64,000 bases of DNA from Sphingomonas sp. GC_Shp_5 (GCF_026540855.1 NZ_JALNUP010000013.1:47271-111270); one strand, 5' to 3'. Counted from the first letter of the stretch, positions 35,145 to 44,318 are shown. Made by a program: numbers and translations. Notes: generated from the sequence alone by a model not told the origin.

Positions 35145-36713
35145 TCAGCGTGGTGCGAGATCGATCATCACCACATCCTGTTCGTGCATCGGCAGCGAGA
35201 GGCTGAGCCTGCCATCGGCGCCGACGCTCACCGCGCGCGTCTCCGGCGCATCCGTCGTCAACGACGCCAGTTGCTGCACCTGTGCCGGCGTCAACGTCGC
35301 CGGCCGCCCCATCTCGAGATAGGCCGTATACGCATCATTGTGCCGGAAGCCAGTGCGACGGATGCGGGCCTGGTAGCGGCCGGGCTTCATGCCGGTCACG
35401 TTCAGGTCCAGCGGCGCGGCTTCGCCGGGCGCACGCACCTTGGTGAAGAACGGCCGGTTGCTCACCGGTTGCTCGGGCAGCGCCTCGCGCCAGGCGAGAA
35501 GCTGCACGGCGCCGCCCTTGATCGTGGCGATGCTCTGCGCGTCGCCGGTCGGCAGTTCGCGGTCGCCGAGGTCATGGAGATACTTATAGGCGAACCATGC
35601 GGGCTTGCGGATGCCCTGCGGCGTCATCAGCCCGAAGCCGCCCTCGAACGGCCGGGCTTGCGGGCCCGGCTCCTCGAACAGGTCGCTGAACGTCCAATAG
35701 CTCATGCCCTGCGCGAGGCGCTCGGTGCTCTTGAGCTTGGCGAGGATGTAGGCGGCGCCGAGGTAATCATCGTGGATCGGATCGCGCGGATTGTAGCTCG
35801 TGCTCCATTCGGTGAAGAACAGCGGCAGCCCGCGCCGGCCGGAGGCATCGATCTGCGCGCGCACCTTGCGCACGTCCTGGATCACCGCATCGGGGTTGCG
35901 CGACAGCTTGTTGTCGCCCTCGCCCTTCTCGTCGAGGAAGCCGCCCTCGACGCCATAGGTGTGGGTGGAGATGAAATCGACCGGGAACTTGTGCGCGGTC
36001 GCATAGGCGAGCAGCTCTGGCACCCAGGCGGCGCCTGCGGTGGAGGGCCCGCCGACCCGCAGCGCGGGATCGATCGCCTTGATCGCCCGGGCGCTGCGGC
36101 CATAGAGGTCGAAATAGGCCTGCTGATCGGCGCCTTCCCAGAAGCCGGCGAGATTGGGCTCGTTCCACACCTCGAAATACCAGCTGCGCACCTCAGCCGC
36201 ACCATAGCGCGCGACGAGATGGCGGACGAACGCGTCCACCAGCGCCGTCCATTTCTGCGGCTGGGGATGCGAGGTGTTGCCCTTCCAGTAGAAGATGGTC
36301 TGGTCGGAGGTCTTCATCGCATCGGGGGTGAAGCCGAGCTCGACGAACGGCTTGATCTTCATGCGCAGCAGCTGGTCGTAGAGGTAATCGACCTTGCGCC
36401 AGTCGTAGACCGGCTTGCCGCCGACCTCGCGATAGGTGCCGAGCTGGTCGGCGAAGATGTTGTGGAAGCGGATGTAGCGGAAGCCCAGCTCCTGCTGGAC
36501 GGTGCGCAATTGGGCGAGGCTGTCGTCGCGGATCAGCGTCCCCGGGAAGTCGGAGCCGATCGACATCATCGCCGTCGCGCTGCGCGGCGTGGTCGGCGCA
36601 TGCACGTCGATCGTGATCGCGTGGGTGGGCGCGGCGGCCGCGGCCAGGCTCGGCGACAGCGCCATGCAGCCGAGCGCAAGCCGCGCCATCATCCTCGAAG
36701 CCAGGGTCATCAT
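35145..36713 (-). CDS. Glycoside hydrolase family 39 (beta-xylosidase-like)
   Basis: 522 residues with a signal peptide ending ALA-A. The (beta/alpha)8 barrel of clan GH-A carries the acid/base Glu185 in VWNEPNL and the nucleophile Glu302 in FFTEWSTSY, and GFRYIRFHNIF resembles GH39 beta-xylosidases. A small beta domain follows from about residue 420. It should remove xylose from xylo-oligosaccharides; alpha-L-iduronidase-type specificity is also found in the family and cannot be excluded. A xyl-box-like operator lies 44 bases upstream of the ATG, and it is divergent from the GH74 gene. Confidence 0.88.
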   Translation of the reverse strand: MMTLASRMMARLALGCMALSPSLAAAAAPTHAITIDVHAPTTPRSATAMMSIGSDFPGTLIRDDSLAQLRTVQQELGFRYIRFHNIFADQLGTYREVGGKPVYDWRKVDYLYDQLLRMKIKPFVELGFTPDAMKTSDQTIFYWKGNTSHPQPQKWTALVDAFVRHLVARYGAAEVRSWYFEVWNEPNLAGFWEGADQQAYFDLYGRSARAIKAIDPALRVGGPSTAGAAWVPELLAYATAHKFPVDFISTHTYGVEGGFLDEKGEGDNKLSRNPDAVIQDVRKVRAQIDASGRRGLPLFFTEWSTSYNPRDPIHDDYLGAAYILAKLKSTERLAQGMSYWTFSDLFEEPGPQARPFEGGFGLMTPQGIRKPAWFAYKYLHDLGDRELPTGDAQSIATIKGGAVQLLAWREALPEQPVSNRPFFTKVRAPGEAAPLDLNVTGMKPGRYQARIRRTGFRHNDAYTAYLEMGRPATLTPAQVQQLASLTTDAPETRAVSVGADGRLSLSLPMHEQDVVMIDLAPR

Positions 36714-36756
36714 CAGCCGTCCTCTCCCGCGCCTGCCGTTATCGCCTTGCTGGCTT

Positions 36757-36770
36757 TGTTAGCGCTATCC
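36757..36770 (-). promoter_or_regulatory. xyl-box-like operator upstream of the GH39 gene
   Basis: TGTTAGCGCTATCC on the plus strand. The known xyl-box consensus in Xanthomonas and Caulobacter xylan/xylose genes reads TGGTAGCGCTAACA, or TGTTAGCGCTACCA on the other strand; this site matches 12 of 14. It lies 44 bases upstream of the GH39 start and would bind a LacI-family (XylR) repressor. Confidence 0.6.
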
Positions 36771-36869
36771 GGGAGAGAATAGGCAGATCGGTGACCATCG
36801 GCAACCTGCTGCCGACGCCAACCATCACGCGTTGATCGAGGCGCAACTGTCGGCTTGCCAAGGCGCCGC

Positions 36870-36883
36870 TGTTAGCGATACCC
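36870..36883 (+). promoter_or_regulatory. Second xyl-box-like operator, upstream of the GH74 gene
   Basis: TGTTAGCGATACCC, also 12 of 14 matches to TGTTAGCGCTACCA. It lies 56 bases upstream of the GH74 start, in the same divergent interval as the first site, 100 bases away from it. Confidence 0.5.
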
Positions 36884-36938
36884 CAGCCGCATCGAACGCT
36901 CGGCGACGAACGCCTGGGCGAAGGCGGAGAGGCCGGGA

Positions 36939-39164
36939 ATGATCAAGCGCTGGGCAGCTGCTGCCACCATGTCGCTGCTGGCGCCGCTCGGCATGGCCGG
37001 CCGGGCCTCCACCCCGGCCACTGTTCCCTATGAGTGGCAGAACGTCGCGGTCGGCGGCGGCGGCTTTGCCCCGGGGATCGTGTTCAGCCCGGTCGAGCGC
37101 GGCCTGGCCTATCTGCGCACCGACATGGGCGGGGCGTATCGCTGGGACGCGCGGGACCGGCAATGGCATCAACTGCTCGATGGCACGGCGGTCGGCAGCT
37201 ACATGGGCATCGAGAGCATCGCGCCCGATCGGGTCGACGCCGACATCGTCTATCTCGCAGCCGGCATGGGCGCCACCGCCCCCGCCGCAATCTTCCGCTC
37301 GGCGGATCGCGGCGCGCATTGGACGATCACCAGGGTGCCGTTCGCGATGGGCGGCAACGAAGACGGCCGCGGCATGGGCGAGCGGCTCGCGATCGATCCG
37401 CATCGCCCTGCAACCCTGTTCTTCGGCTCGCGCCATGACGGGCTGTGGCGCAGCGACGATTCCGGCCGGCGCTGGGCCAAGGTGGCGGGCTTTCCCCTGC
37501 CCGGCCTCGGCCTGCCGCGCGCGCGCCGCACCACGCATGGCGGCCTGTCGTTCGTGCTGTTCGATCCGCAGCAGCGCGGCCGGATGTACGTCGGCAGCGC
37601 CGATCCGGGGCCGCGCCACCTGTTCCGCTCGGACGATGGCGGCGCGAGCTGGACCGCGATCGACGCCGCACCGGCCGGGCTGTTGCCCACCAAGGCGGCG
37701 ATCGGCAGCGATGGCATCGTCACGATCAGCTACGCCGACGCGATCGGCCCCAATGGCGTCACTGACGGCGCGGTGTGGCGCTACGATCCCGCCACGGCCC
37801 ACGCCACCGACGTAACGCCGCCACGCAGCCCGGGCGAGGTGCCCGGCGGCTTCTTCGGTGTCGCGGTCTCGCGCCAGGATCCGCAGGTGATCGCGGTCAG
37901 CACGGTCAACCGTTACAAGCCGATCGACACCGTCTGGCGCTCCGCCGACGGCGGCCGCCACTGGGACGAACTGCAGCGCCGCAGCATCCGCGACGTCTCG
38001 GCGACGCCGTTCCTCGATCTCGATGGCAAGGCGAACTTCGGCCATTGGATCGCCGGGCTGGCGATCGATCCGTTCGACGCCGGCCATGCCGCCTATGTCA
38101 CCGGCGCGACCATGTATGCCACCGAGGGTTTCGCCGCCCCCGGCACGATGCGCTGGACCCCCTGGACCCGCGGCATCGAGCAGACCGCGATCATCACCCT
38201 CACCAGCCCGACCGGCGGCGCCCCCTTGGTCTCGGGGTTCGGCGACATCGGTGGCTTCCGCCACGACGATCTCGCGATCTCGCCCGCGCACGTCCATCTC
38301 GGGCCGTATCTCACCAACTCCAACACGCTCGATTATGCCGGCACCGCCCCAGCGATCATGGTGCGCAGCGGCAGCACCCACACCCGCATCGTGCCCGGAC
38401 CGTCGCTCGCCTGGTCACACGACGGCGGCGAGAGCTGGACGCCGCTCGCCGCACCCCCAGCTGCGCCACACGCGGACGGTTCGCCGCTGCCCGAGCAGAC
38501 CGGCGACGCCGCCATCACCGTCGCCGCCGACGGCGGCGCCTTCCTCGCCGAGTTCGACGCGCCGGCGCTGAGCCGCGATCACGGTGCGCATTGGCTCGCG
38601 GTCACGGGCCTGCCGTCGCGCACCCGCGTCGCCGCCGACAAGGTCGATCCGCATCGCTTCTACGCGCTCGATTTTGCCGCCAACCGCCTCGTCCGCAGCG
38701 ACGACGGCGGGCTGCACTTCCATCCCGTCGCCACCACCGGCCTGCCGGCCGACCTCGCGCGTGCGCGGGTCGTCTGGCGCGAGGCGCAGAACCCGCTGAT
38801 GGCGACGCCTGGCCACGCCGGGATGCTATGGCTCAACGTCGGTGGTCGCCTGTACCGCTCGGCCGATTTTGGTGCGCGGTGGAGCGCAACGCCGGGGCCG
38901 CTCGAGATCGCCTACTACGGGCTCGGCAAGGCGGCGCCCGGCAGTCCCTGGCCGACAGTGTTCGCGATCGGCCGGCGTCAGGGAGTGGAGGCGGTGTGGC
39001 GCTCGCTCGATGGCGGCGCCACCTGGCAGCGGATCAACGACGACGCGCACCAATGGGGCCTGCGCTTCCGCGTCATCTCCGGGGATCCGCGCCGGTTCGG
39101 CCGGGTCTATATCGGCACCGACGGCCGCGGGATCCTCTATGGCGATCCCCGCCCTGCCTCATAG
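36939..39164 (+). CDS. Glycoside hydrolase family 74 (xyloglucanase)
   Basis: 741 residues. Signal peptide (ending GRA-S), then the twin seven-bladed propeller fold of GH74. The opening YEWQNVAVGGGGFAPGIVFSP and the RTDMGGAYRWD motif (in part) are diagnostic of the family, and Asp-box-like repeats (SADRGAHW, SDDGGASW, SADGGRHW, SLDGGATW) recur along the chain. The catalytic aspartates are not pinned down here. It would cleave the glucan backbone of xyloglucan. GAGAGG lies upstream of the ATG; a xyl-box-like site is 56 bases before it. It is convergent with the fused hydrolase/propeller gene, 14 bases away. Confidence 0.88.
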   Translation: MIKRWAAAATMSLLAPLGMAGRASTPATVPYEWQNVAVGGGGFAPGIVFSPVERGLAYLRTDMGGAYRWDARDRQWHQLLDGTAVGSYMGIESIAPDRVDADIVYLAAGMGATAPAAIFRSADRGAHWTITRVPFAMGGNEDGRGMGERLAIDPHRPATLFFGSRHDGLWRSDDSGRRWAKVAGFPLPGLGLPRARRTTHGGLSFVLFDPQQRGRMYVGSADPGPRHLFRSDDGGASWTAIDAAPAGLLPTKAAIGSDGIVTISYADAIGPNGVTDGAVWRYDPATAHATDVTPPRSPGEVPGGFFGVAVSRQDPQVIAVSTVNRYKPIDTVWRSADGGRHWDELQRRSIRDVSATPFLDLDGKANFGHWIAGLAIDPFDAGHAAYVTGATMYATEGFAAPGTMRWTPWTRGIEQTAIITLTSPTGGAPLVSGFGDIGGFRHDDLAISPAHVHLGPYLTNSNTLDYAGTAPAIMVRSGSTHTRIVPGPSLAWSHDGGESWTPLAAPPAAPHADGSPLPEQTGDAAITVAADGGAFLAEFDAPALSRDHGAHWLAVTGLPSRTRVAADKVDPHRFYALDFAANRLVRSDDGGLHFHPVATTGLPADLARARVVWREAQNPLMATPGHAGMLWLNVGGRLYRSADFGARWSATPGPLEIAYYGLGKAAPGSPWPTVFAIGRRQGVEAVWRSLDGGATWQRINDDAHQWGLRFRVISGDPRRFGRVYIGTDGRGILYGDPRPAS

Positions 39165-39178
39165 ACCCAGCCGCGCGA

Positions 39179-41209
39179 TTACTTCGGCGGCGTGAAGGAA
39201 AACAGCTGCGTGCGGATCGACGCCGGCGCACCGGGGGTGAACCAGTTGGTATCCTGGATGTGGCTGGCGGTAACGTAGATCGTCCCGTCGCTCCCTTCCG
39301 AGAAGGTATCGGGCCAGCGCAGGCGACGGTCGGTCAGCACCGTCTCCACGGTGGCGCCGTTCAGTCGCTTGATCGCGTAATCCGACGGCGAGGTGAGGTA
39401 AAGCGTCCCCGCCCGGCTCATCCACAGGCCGTCTGCGACATGGGTCCGCGCCACGATCTTCACCGCCGCGGCGCGATCGGCCTCGCTCACCTCGGGGCGC
39501 AGCTTGGCGGTGTCGATCGCGTAGAGCGTCTTGCCGGTCAGCGCCTGATAATAGAGCGTCGAACCATCGTTGGCGATGGCGATGCCGTCGGCGGCGAACG
39601 CCGGCTGGCGGCCATCGGGGCGGACCAGCGGCTTGCCATCGAGCGTCACCGTCACCGTCTTGTCGACCTGGGTAGACGGATGGCCATCGAGCGCGCGGAA
39701 GCTCCTGCCGCTGTCGAGATCGACGACGATGATCGCACCGCGCGTGCCGCTGTCGGTGATATAGCCGGTCTTGCCATCGGGCGAGAAGCGGATGTCGTTG
39801 AGGTAGGTGCCTTGCAGCGCCACGTCGCCGGGCACCGGGATCACCTTGCTCACCTGGTTGGTGGCGAGATCGATCCGCACCAGCTTGGGCGCGCCTTCCA
39901 GGATCTTCTCATTGCCCGGTGCGCCCGGATCGAGCACCCACAGGTGGCCGTGGCCGTCGGGCACGATCGACTGGACGCAGACGAAATGGTCGGCGACGGA
40001 CAGCTCGTTGGCGCGCGCGTTGCGCCAGCTGTTCCACTGCGCGTTGGGATAGGGACGCAGCGATCCGTCCTTCATCAGCTCGGCGACCGAGATCGGCGCG
40101 TCGTCAGTCCAGCGCGGGAAGTTGACGAAGCGGCGGCCATCCGCGGTGACGGCGACGCCGGTCACCTGGTGATCGAAGGCGGCGACCTCGGTGAGCTTGC
40201 CGCTGCGGCCCTGCGCCTGGGCCACGCCGGCCACCGCTGCCGCAGCGAGGCCGAGCGCGGCAATACCGGCAACGATCGGGGCGGCTTTCTTCATGGTCAG
40301 GCTCCTGTCGGTGGTGTCGGCGAGCAAGGTCGGATCGCCGATGAAGAGATCGATGAGGTAGCGCGCCACGGCGCGCGGGTGCTCGCGCTGCGCGAAATGG
40401 CCGACGCCGGTCAGCACGATGCGCGCGAACGGCCCGGTGAACTTGGCGGCGACATCGCTGCTCGCGCTCGGCGGATTGACGCCGTCGGCGTCGCCCTGGA
40501 TGTAGATCGCCGGCAGCGACAGCGTGCTGGTCGCCTTGACCTTGTCCTCGAGCCATTGGCTGCTCGGATCCGGTGCCGCTTCGTCCCACCGCGTGCGATA
40601 GCTGTGCAGCGTCACGTCCACCCAGTCCGGGTTGTCGAACGAGCGGGCGACGCGCTCGAAGGTCACTTCGTCGAACCAACCCGGCGGCGACCAATTAACC
40701 CAGTGAATATGCGCAAATCCCTTGCGATCGTCGCGCACCGCCTGCGCGCCGCGGCCGGTCGCCATGAACCAATGGTACCATTGCCGCTGCGTCTGTTCGA
40801 ACGGCGGCGTCGGCATGCCGCCGAGCCGCGGCGGCGTGCTGAGCATCGCCATCCGCTCGACGCGATCGGGCCAGCCGACCGCCAGCGCCTCGGCGATGTT
40901 CGCGCCCCAATCATGCCCCGCGACCATGAAGCGCTCGATGCCGAGCCCATCCATCAGCGCGATCGCATCCATCGCCAGCACCGCGCTGTTGCCCGTGCGC
41001 GGCTGGTCGTCGTCCAGGAACCTGGTCTTGCCGAAGCCGCGCAGGGTGGGCACGATCGTGCGCAGGCCCGCTGCATGGAGCAGCGGCATGACCGCATTCC
41101 AGCTGGAGGCATCATCGGGCCAGCCATGTAGCAGCAGCACGACGGATGCGGCCAACGGCCCGGCATCGACATAGGCGATGTCGAGCGTCGCGGTTTTCAA
41201 CATGGGCAT
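39179..41209 (-). CDS. In-frame fusion: alpha/beta hydrolase (epoxide-hydrolase-like) plus MRJP/Yellow-like beta-propeller protein
   Basis: A single uninterrupted 676-codon frame. Residues 1 to about 300 form a complete alpha/beta hydrolase: VVLLLHGWPDDASSWN, nucleophile Asp in GHDWGAN, cap region, His in GVGHFAQREHP, ending at the usual family terminus. After about five residues comes Met306 with a perfect Sec signal peptide (MKKAAPIVAGIAALGLAAA, ending AQA-Q) and a secreted propeller of the major-royal-jelly/Yellow family (LNDIRFSPDG, SGRSFRALDGHPST, DRRLRWPDTF). No stop codon separates the modules. AGGAG stands 7 bases before the Met306 codon, so the propeller may also be made alone. Normally these would be two genes. 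Confidence 0.75.
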   Translation of the reverse strand: MPMLKTATLDIAYVDAGPLAASVVLLLHGWPDDASSWNAVMPLLHAAGLRTIVPTLRGFGKTRFLDDDQPRTGNSAVLAMDAIALMDGLGIERFMVAGHDWGANIAEALAVGWPDRVERMAMLSTPPRLGGMPTPPFEQTQRQWYHWFMATGRGAQAVRDDRKGFAHIHWVNWSPPGWFDEVTFERVARSFDNPDWVDVTLHSYRTRWDEAAPDPSSQWLEDKVKATSTLSLPAIYIQGDADGVNPPSASSDVAAKFTGPFARIVLTGVGHFAQREHPRAVARYLIDLFIGDPTLLADTTDRSLTMKKAAPIVAGIAALGLAAAAVAGVAQAQGRSGKLTEVAAFDHQVTGVAVTADGRRFVNFPRWTDDAPISVAELMKDGSLRPYPNAQWNSWRNARANELSVADHFVCVQSIVPDGHGHLWVLDPGAPGNEKILEGAPKLVRIDLATNQVSKVIPVPGDVALQGTYLNDIRFSPDGKTGYITDSGTRGAIIVVDLDSGRSFRALDGHPSTQVDKTVTVTLDGKPLVRPDGRQPAFAADGIAIANDGSTLYYQALTGKTLYAIDTAKLRPEVSEADRAAAVKIVARTHVADGLWMSRAGTLYLTSPSDYAIKRLNGATVETVLTDRRLRWPDTFSEGSDGTIYVTASHIQDTNWFTPGAPASIRTQLFSFTPPK
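40292..40306 (-). promoter_or_regulatory. Internal ribosome-binding site and ATG inside the fused gene
   Basis: On the minus strand AGGAG (40306-40302) precedes an ATG (40294) by 7 bases. The ATG starts a canonical signal peptide. This strongly suggests independent translation of the propeller protein (371 residues) even though the upstream reading frame runs into it without a stop. Confidence 0.7.
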
Positions 41210-41543
41210 CAGGCGTCATCCAGGAAAAGCTAAACTCGCGCCGGCGACGCTGCGACTGCCGCAGGCAGTGGCAGATCGGGGGTTGCTTCCGGCGATGGGC
41301 ACGCTCAGCACAATCCTTCGGCGCCAGCTTGTTTCCCTTGGCGGCGCCGCGTTCGCCGAATTCATGCTGCCGTGCGGACCCGCGATTCCAACGATGATCT
41401 TCTCGCGGCGCCGTCGAGATCACGCCGTCGGCGACAGGCAGCTCCATGGTGCTATGGAAAACAGCGTGGCGGTGTGCCAGGCTGTGTCACTTCCTGGTGC
41501 CAGCAGCTATCGACGCGGGATCGATGATCCGTCAGGAGAGCGC
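41210..41543. other. 334-base gene-free interval
   Basis: Open frames exist on both strands but none has natural amino-acid composition, a ribosome-binding site or recognisable similarity. The interval lies between the divergent fused gene and the 67-residue protein gene and should contain their promoters. Confidence 0.4.
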
Positions 41544-41747
41544 ATGAACGCCGTAGATGCCCTGCACGCCGCACCCGGCGACGTCCGCGACGCCGCGCTG
41601 GCCCTCCTCGACCAAGTGTCGGCGCCGCTGACCGAGCGCCAGCTCGCAGCGGCGCTGCGCGCCCAGGGCGTCAGGCGCATGGACGCCCGCAAGCTTGCGC
41701 GGGCGTTGAAGACCCTTGCGATCATTGCCATCATGCCGCGCGCCTGA
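41544..41747 (+). CDS. Small hypothetical protein (67 aa)
   Basis: 67 residues starting MNAVDALHAAPGDVRDAAL, predicted helical, with AGGAG 6 bases before the ATG. The pattern of an N-terminal helix followed by LTERQLAAALRAQGV resembles a small winged or helix-turn-helix module, but I do not recognise the family. A longer frame runs upstream to 41178 without support. It lies 57 bases before the TMEM175-like gene on the same strand. Confidence 0.55.
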   Translation: MNAVDALHAAPGDVRDAALALLDQVSAPLTERQLAAALRAQGVRRMDARKLARALKTLAIIAIMPRA

Positions 41748-41804
41748 TGCCGTGACCGGCCGCCTCGGCTCGACCTGACCAGGCTCCATCAGCAGGAGGA
41801 TCGC

Positions 41805-42383
41805 ATGGACACCGGCAGGCTGGCTGCCTTTACCGATGGCGTTGTCGCCATCATCATCACCATCATGGTGCTGGAACTGCACGTTCCCGCCAGCGGCAGT
41901 CTCAGGGATCTTTCCGCCAGCATGCCGGTGCTGCTCGCTTATGCGCTGAGCTTCATCAACGTCGGGCTCTACTGGAACAACCATCATCACCTGATCCACG
42001 CGACCGAGAAGGTGGATGGCCGGGTATTGTGGGCAAATTTGTTCCTGCTGTTCTGGCTCAGCCTGGTGCCGTTCGTGATCCGCTGGCTCGACAGCAGCGG
42101 CTTTGCGGCAGGGCCCACCGCCACCTACGGAATCGTCCTGGGGCTCGCAGCGATCGGCTATACGCTGACCGAGCGGGCGATCATCGCCTGCAACGGTCGC
42201 ACCTCCGCCGTCGCGCGCGCGATCGGCCACGATTGGAAAGGCTGGCTGAGCATCCTGCTCTACGGGGTCGGCATCCCGCTCGCCTTCGTCAGCCGCTGGC
42301 TGGCGCTTGGCGCCTATGTTGCGGTGATCCTGATGTGGCTGATCCCCGATCGACGCATCGCACGAGTGCGCGCGGAGGCGTGA
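41805..42383 (+). CDS. TMEM175/DUF1211-family membrane protein
   Basis: 192 residues with about six membrane segments. The N-terminus RLAAFTDGVVAIIITIMVLEL (shown in part as RLAAFTDGVVAIIIT) matches the RxxxFxDGVxAIxxT motif of bacterial TMEM175-like potassium-permeable channels, and YWNNHHHLIH in the third segment is also typical. A potassium channel role is inferred from the family. AGGAGG precedes the ATG. Confidence 0.85.
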   Translation: MDTGRLAAFTDGVVAIIITIMVLELHVPASGSLRDLSASMPVLLAYALSFINVGLYWNNHHHLIHATEKVDGRVLWANLFLLFWLSLVPFVIRWLDSSGFAAGPTATYGIVLGLAAIGYTLTERAIIACNGRTSAVARAIGHDWKGWLSILLYGVGIPLAFVSRWLALGAYVAVILMWLIPDRRIARVRAEA

Positions 42384-42439
42384 TCGGGGCTGGCTGTGTC
42401 CCACGCCCTCGGGACGGGGCGCAGGACACAGCGTCAGGC

Positions 42440-43063
42440 TCAGACGCCGGTGGTGTAGCGCGAACGCTCTTCGCGGACCTGCGCATCGGTGTAAGCGGGT
42501 GCGGTGTCGTCGAACGACGTCCAGCCGCTCTCGCGATAGACCTGGCCGCGGGTCTGCGCATCGACCGACTTGTTGCGGTGAAGCACGGCTTCGGCCTCGC
42601 TGACGCGATCGTCCGGCACCTTGGCGCTCACCAGCGAGCCGCCGCGCCGCACGCCCTCGGCGTAGACATGAGCGTCATTCTCGTCGGTCCCGGCGTTCTT
42701 CAGCGCGCCGACGATGCTGCCCGTGGCCGCGCCACCGGCGGCGCCGATGCCGGCACCGGCGGCGGTTGCCGCAAGCCAGCCGGCCGCGACGATCGGGCCA
42801 AGGCCGGGGATCGCGAGCAGGCCTAGGCCCGCGAGCAGGCCGCCGGCGCCGCCGAGCACCGCACCGGTCGACACGCCGCGGCTGACGTCGCCATGGTCGT
42901 TGACGCTGTCGTGATCGGCGGCGTCATGGTCGCCATGATGCTTGTCGGCATTGTTAGCGACGATGCTGAGATCGTCGTGGGCAATGCCGAGTGCTTCCAG
43001 CTCGCGCACCGCATTGGCGGCGTCGGTGTAATTGTCGAACAAGCGTGTGATGGTCTGTGACAT
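42440..43063 (-). CDS. General stress protein 17M-like / DUF1269-type protein with glycine-rich hydrophobic centre
   Basis: 207 residues. The N-terminal ITRLFDNYTDAANAVRELEALGI (in part) is the ferredoxin-like GSP17M (YflT-type) domain seen in bacterial stress proteins. It is followed by a His/Asp-rich segment and a glycine/alanine-rich hydrophobic hairpin (about 75-125) like those of glycine-zipper proteins, then a polar C-terminus. The function is not established; a stress role is inferred from the family name only. AGGAGAG precedes the ATG. It follows the 100-residue secreted protein gene by 30 bases on the same strand. Confidence 0.75.
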   Translation of the reverse strand: MSQTITRLFDNYTDAANAVRELEALGIAHDDLSIVANNADKHHGDHDAADHDSVNDHGDVSRGVSTGAVLGGAGGLLAGLGLLAIPGLGPIVAAGWLAATAAGAGIGAAGGAATGSIVGALKNAGTDENDAHVYAEGVRRGGSLVSAKVPDDRVSEAEAVLHRNKSVDAQTRGQVYRESGWTSFDDTAPAYTDAQVREERSRYTTGV

Positions 43064-43093
43064 GGTATCTCTCCTGAAACCGGTGTTATCGTG

Positions 43094-43399
43094 TTAGCGA
43101 GCGGTGACGTTGCCCTTGTAATCGAGCATCACGGTCGCCCGCTTGCCGTGCTTCATCGCGGTGCCCTGCCACAGCCCGTCGTGCTTGGTCAGCTTGGTGA
43201 CGCCGGTGTAGCCGGCCTTGGCGAAACGACCGCGCGCCTGGCTCTCGGTGAAGGAATTGGCGCCCTTGGCCGGTGCGGCGATCGCGTGCGGCGCGCCGTT
43301 CTTGATCGCCGGATTGTGCGAGCCGGCCTGCGGGCTTTGCGCGCCGGCGCCGGTCGCGAGCAGGGCAGCGGCGGACACGGCAGCGAAATGACGAAACAT
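43094..43399 (-). CDS. Small secreted protein, PepSY-like
   Basis: 100 residues. Signal peptide MFRHFAAVSAAALLATGAGAQ, then a linker and a compact domain (SFTESQARGRFAKAGYTGV...VMLDYKGNVTA, shown in part) whose strand-helix-strand pattern resembles PepSY-like modules. It is likely periplasmic; function unknown. AGGAGAG stands about 9 bases before the ATG. It is divergent from the IclR gene and probably co-transcribed with the following stress-protein gene. Confidence 0.7.
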   Translation of the reverse strand: MFRHFAAVSAAALLATGAGAQSPQAGSHNPAIKNGAPHAIAAPAKGANSFTESQARGRFAKAGYTGVTKLTKHDGLWQGTAMKHGKRATVMLDYKGNVTAR

Positions 43400-43538
43400 A
43401 AGCTCTCTCCTGATGGAAGACCCGCTCAACGTTCGGAGTCGCGGAAAGGCCCAGCGCCGGCAGAGCCCAGCGCAAAAAACGGTTTCGCTTGAATGCGAGG
43501 CAGGCTCGCGTAGGTTCGCGAGCCGCGGAACGGAGATC

Positions 43539-44318
43539 ATGGTAACCAAGCCTCGCTATCAGGCGCCCGCCCTCAAGAAGGGCCTCGAGATCCTCGAACT
43601 GTTGGCATCGGCCGACGGCGCGATCTCGATGTCCGACATCTCGGCGGCGCTCGGCCGCTCGGTCAGCGAGATCTTCCGCATGCTCCAGGTGCTCGAAGAG
43701 CATCATTACATCGTGCGCGACGACAGCGGCTACCGGTTGACCAACCGGTTGTTCGCGCTCGGCATGCGCCAGCCGCCGGTGCGCGACCTCGTCTCCACCG
43801 CCTTGCCGGTGATGCACGATCTCGCCTGGAAGACCGGCCAGAGCTGCCATCTCGCCGTCGCCTCGGGCGCGGAGATGGTGGTGATCACCAATGTCGAGGC
43901 GCCGGGGCTGGTTGGCTTCGCCGTGCGGGTCGGCTACCGGCGTCCCCTGCATCTTTCCACTTCCGGGCAGGTGTTGCTCGCCTTTCAGCCGGCCGCTCGA
44001 CACGCGGCGATGCTGGCCGATGCCCGCGAAACGGGCGAGATCATCGACGAGGCGGCATTGGCGCAGATCCTCGCGCAGATCGTCGCCGACGCCGGCGCGA
44101 CCTCGCCCAGCCCGATGTTGACCGGGATTGTCGATCTCGCCGCGCCGATCCTCGCCAGCCATGCCGCGATCGCCGCGCTGACGGTGCCGTTCGTCGATGG
44201 TCCCGGCGCGCGGGTTGCGCTCGCCGACACGCGCGATGCCTTGCACCATGCCGCCGACGAGATCAGCCACCACATGGCGCCGAGCGTCAGGAGCGGGGCG
44301 ACCGCCCCGCCCGGCTAA
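43539..44318 (+). CDS. IclR-family transcriptional regulator of the L-fucose genes
   Basis: 259 residues. An N-terminal winged helix (about 5-70: [25 protein letters not shown] in part) is followed by an IclR effector-binding domain (about 80-250). The start has GGAG 5 bases before it. It lies beside and convergent with lldD, the last gene of the fucose operon, and their stop codons overlap (TAA on plus, TAG on minus in 44315-44318). Control of the fucose genes by this protein is inferred from position; a perfect palindrome at 49776-49787 in the divergent fucose promoter region is a candidate target. Confidence 0.86.
   Translation: MVTKPRYQAPALKKGLEILELLASADGAISMSDISAALGRSVSEIFRMLQVLEEHHYIVRDDSGYRLTNRLFALGMRQPPVRDLVSTALPVMHDLAWKTGQSCHLAVASGAEMVVITNVEAPGLVGFAVRVGYRRPLHLSTSGQVLLAFQPAARHAAMLADARETGEIIDEAALAQILAQIVADAGATSPSPMLTGIVDLAAPILASHAAIAALTVPFVDGPGARVALADTRDALHHAADEISHHMAPSVRSGATAPPG

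Noticed and set aside
37775..41131. 1118-codon open frame on the plus strand
   Set aside because: Out of frame inside the GH74 gene and then antisense to the hydrolase/propeller fusion; composition is typical of a shadow frame.
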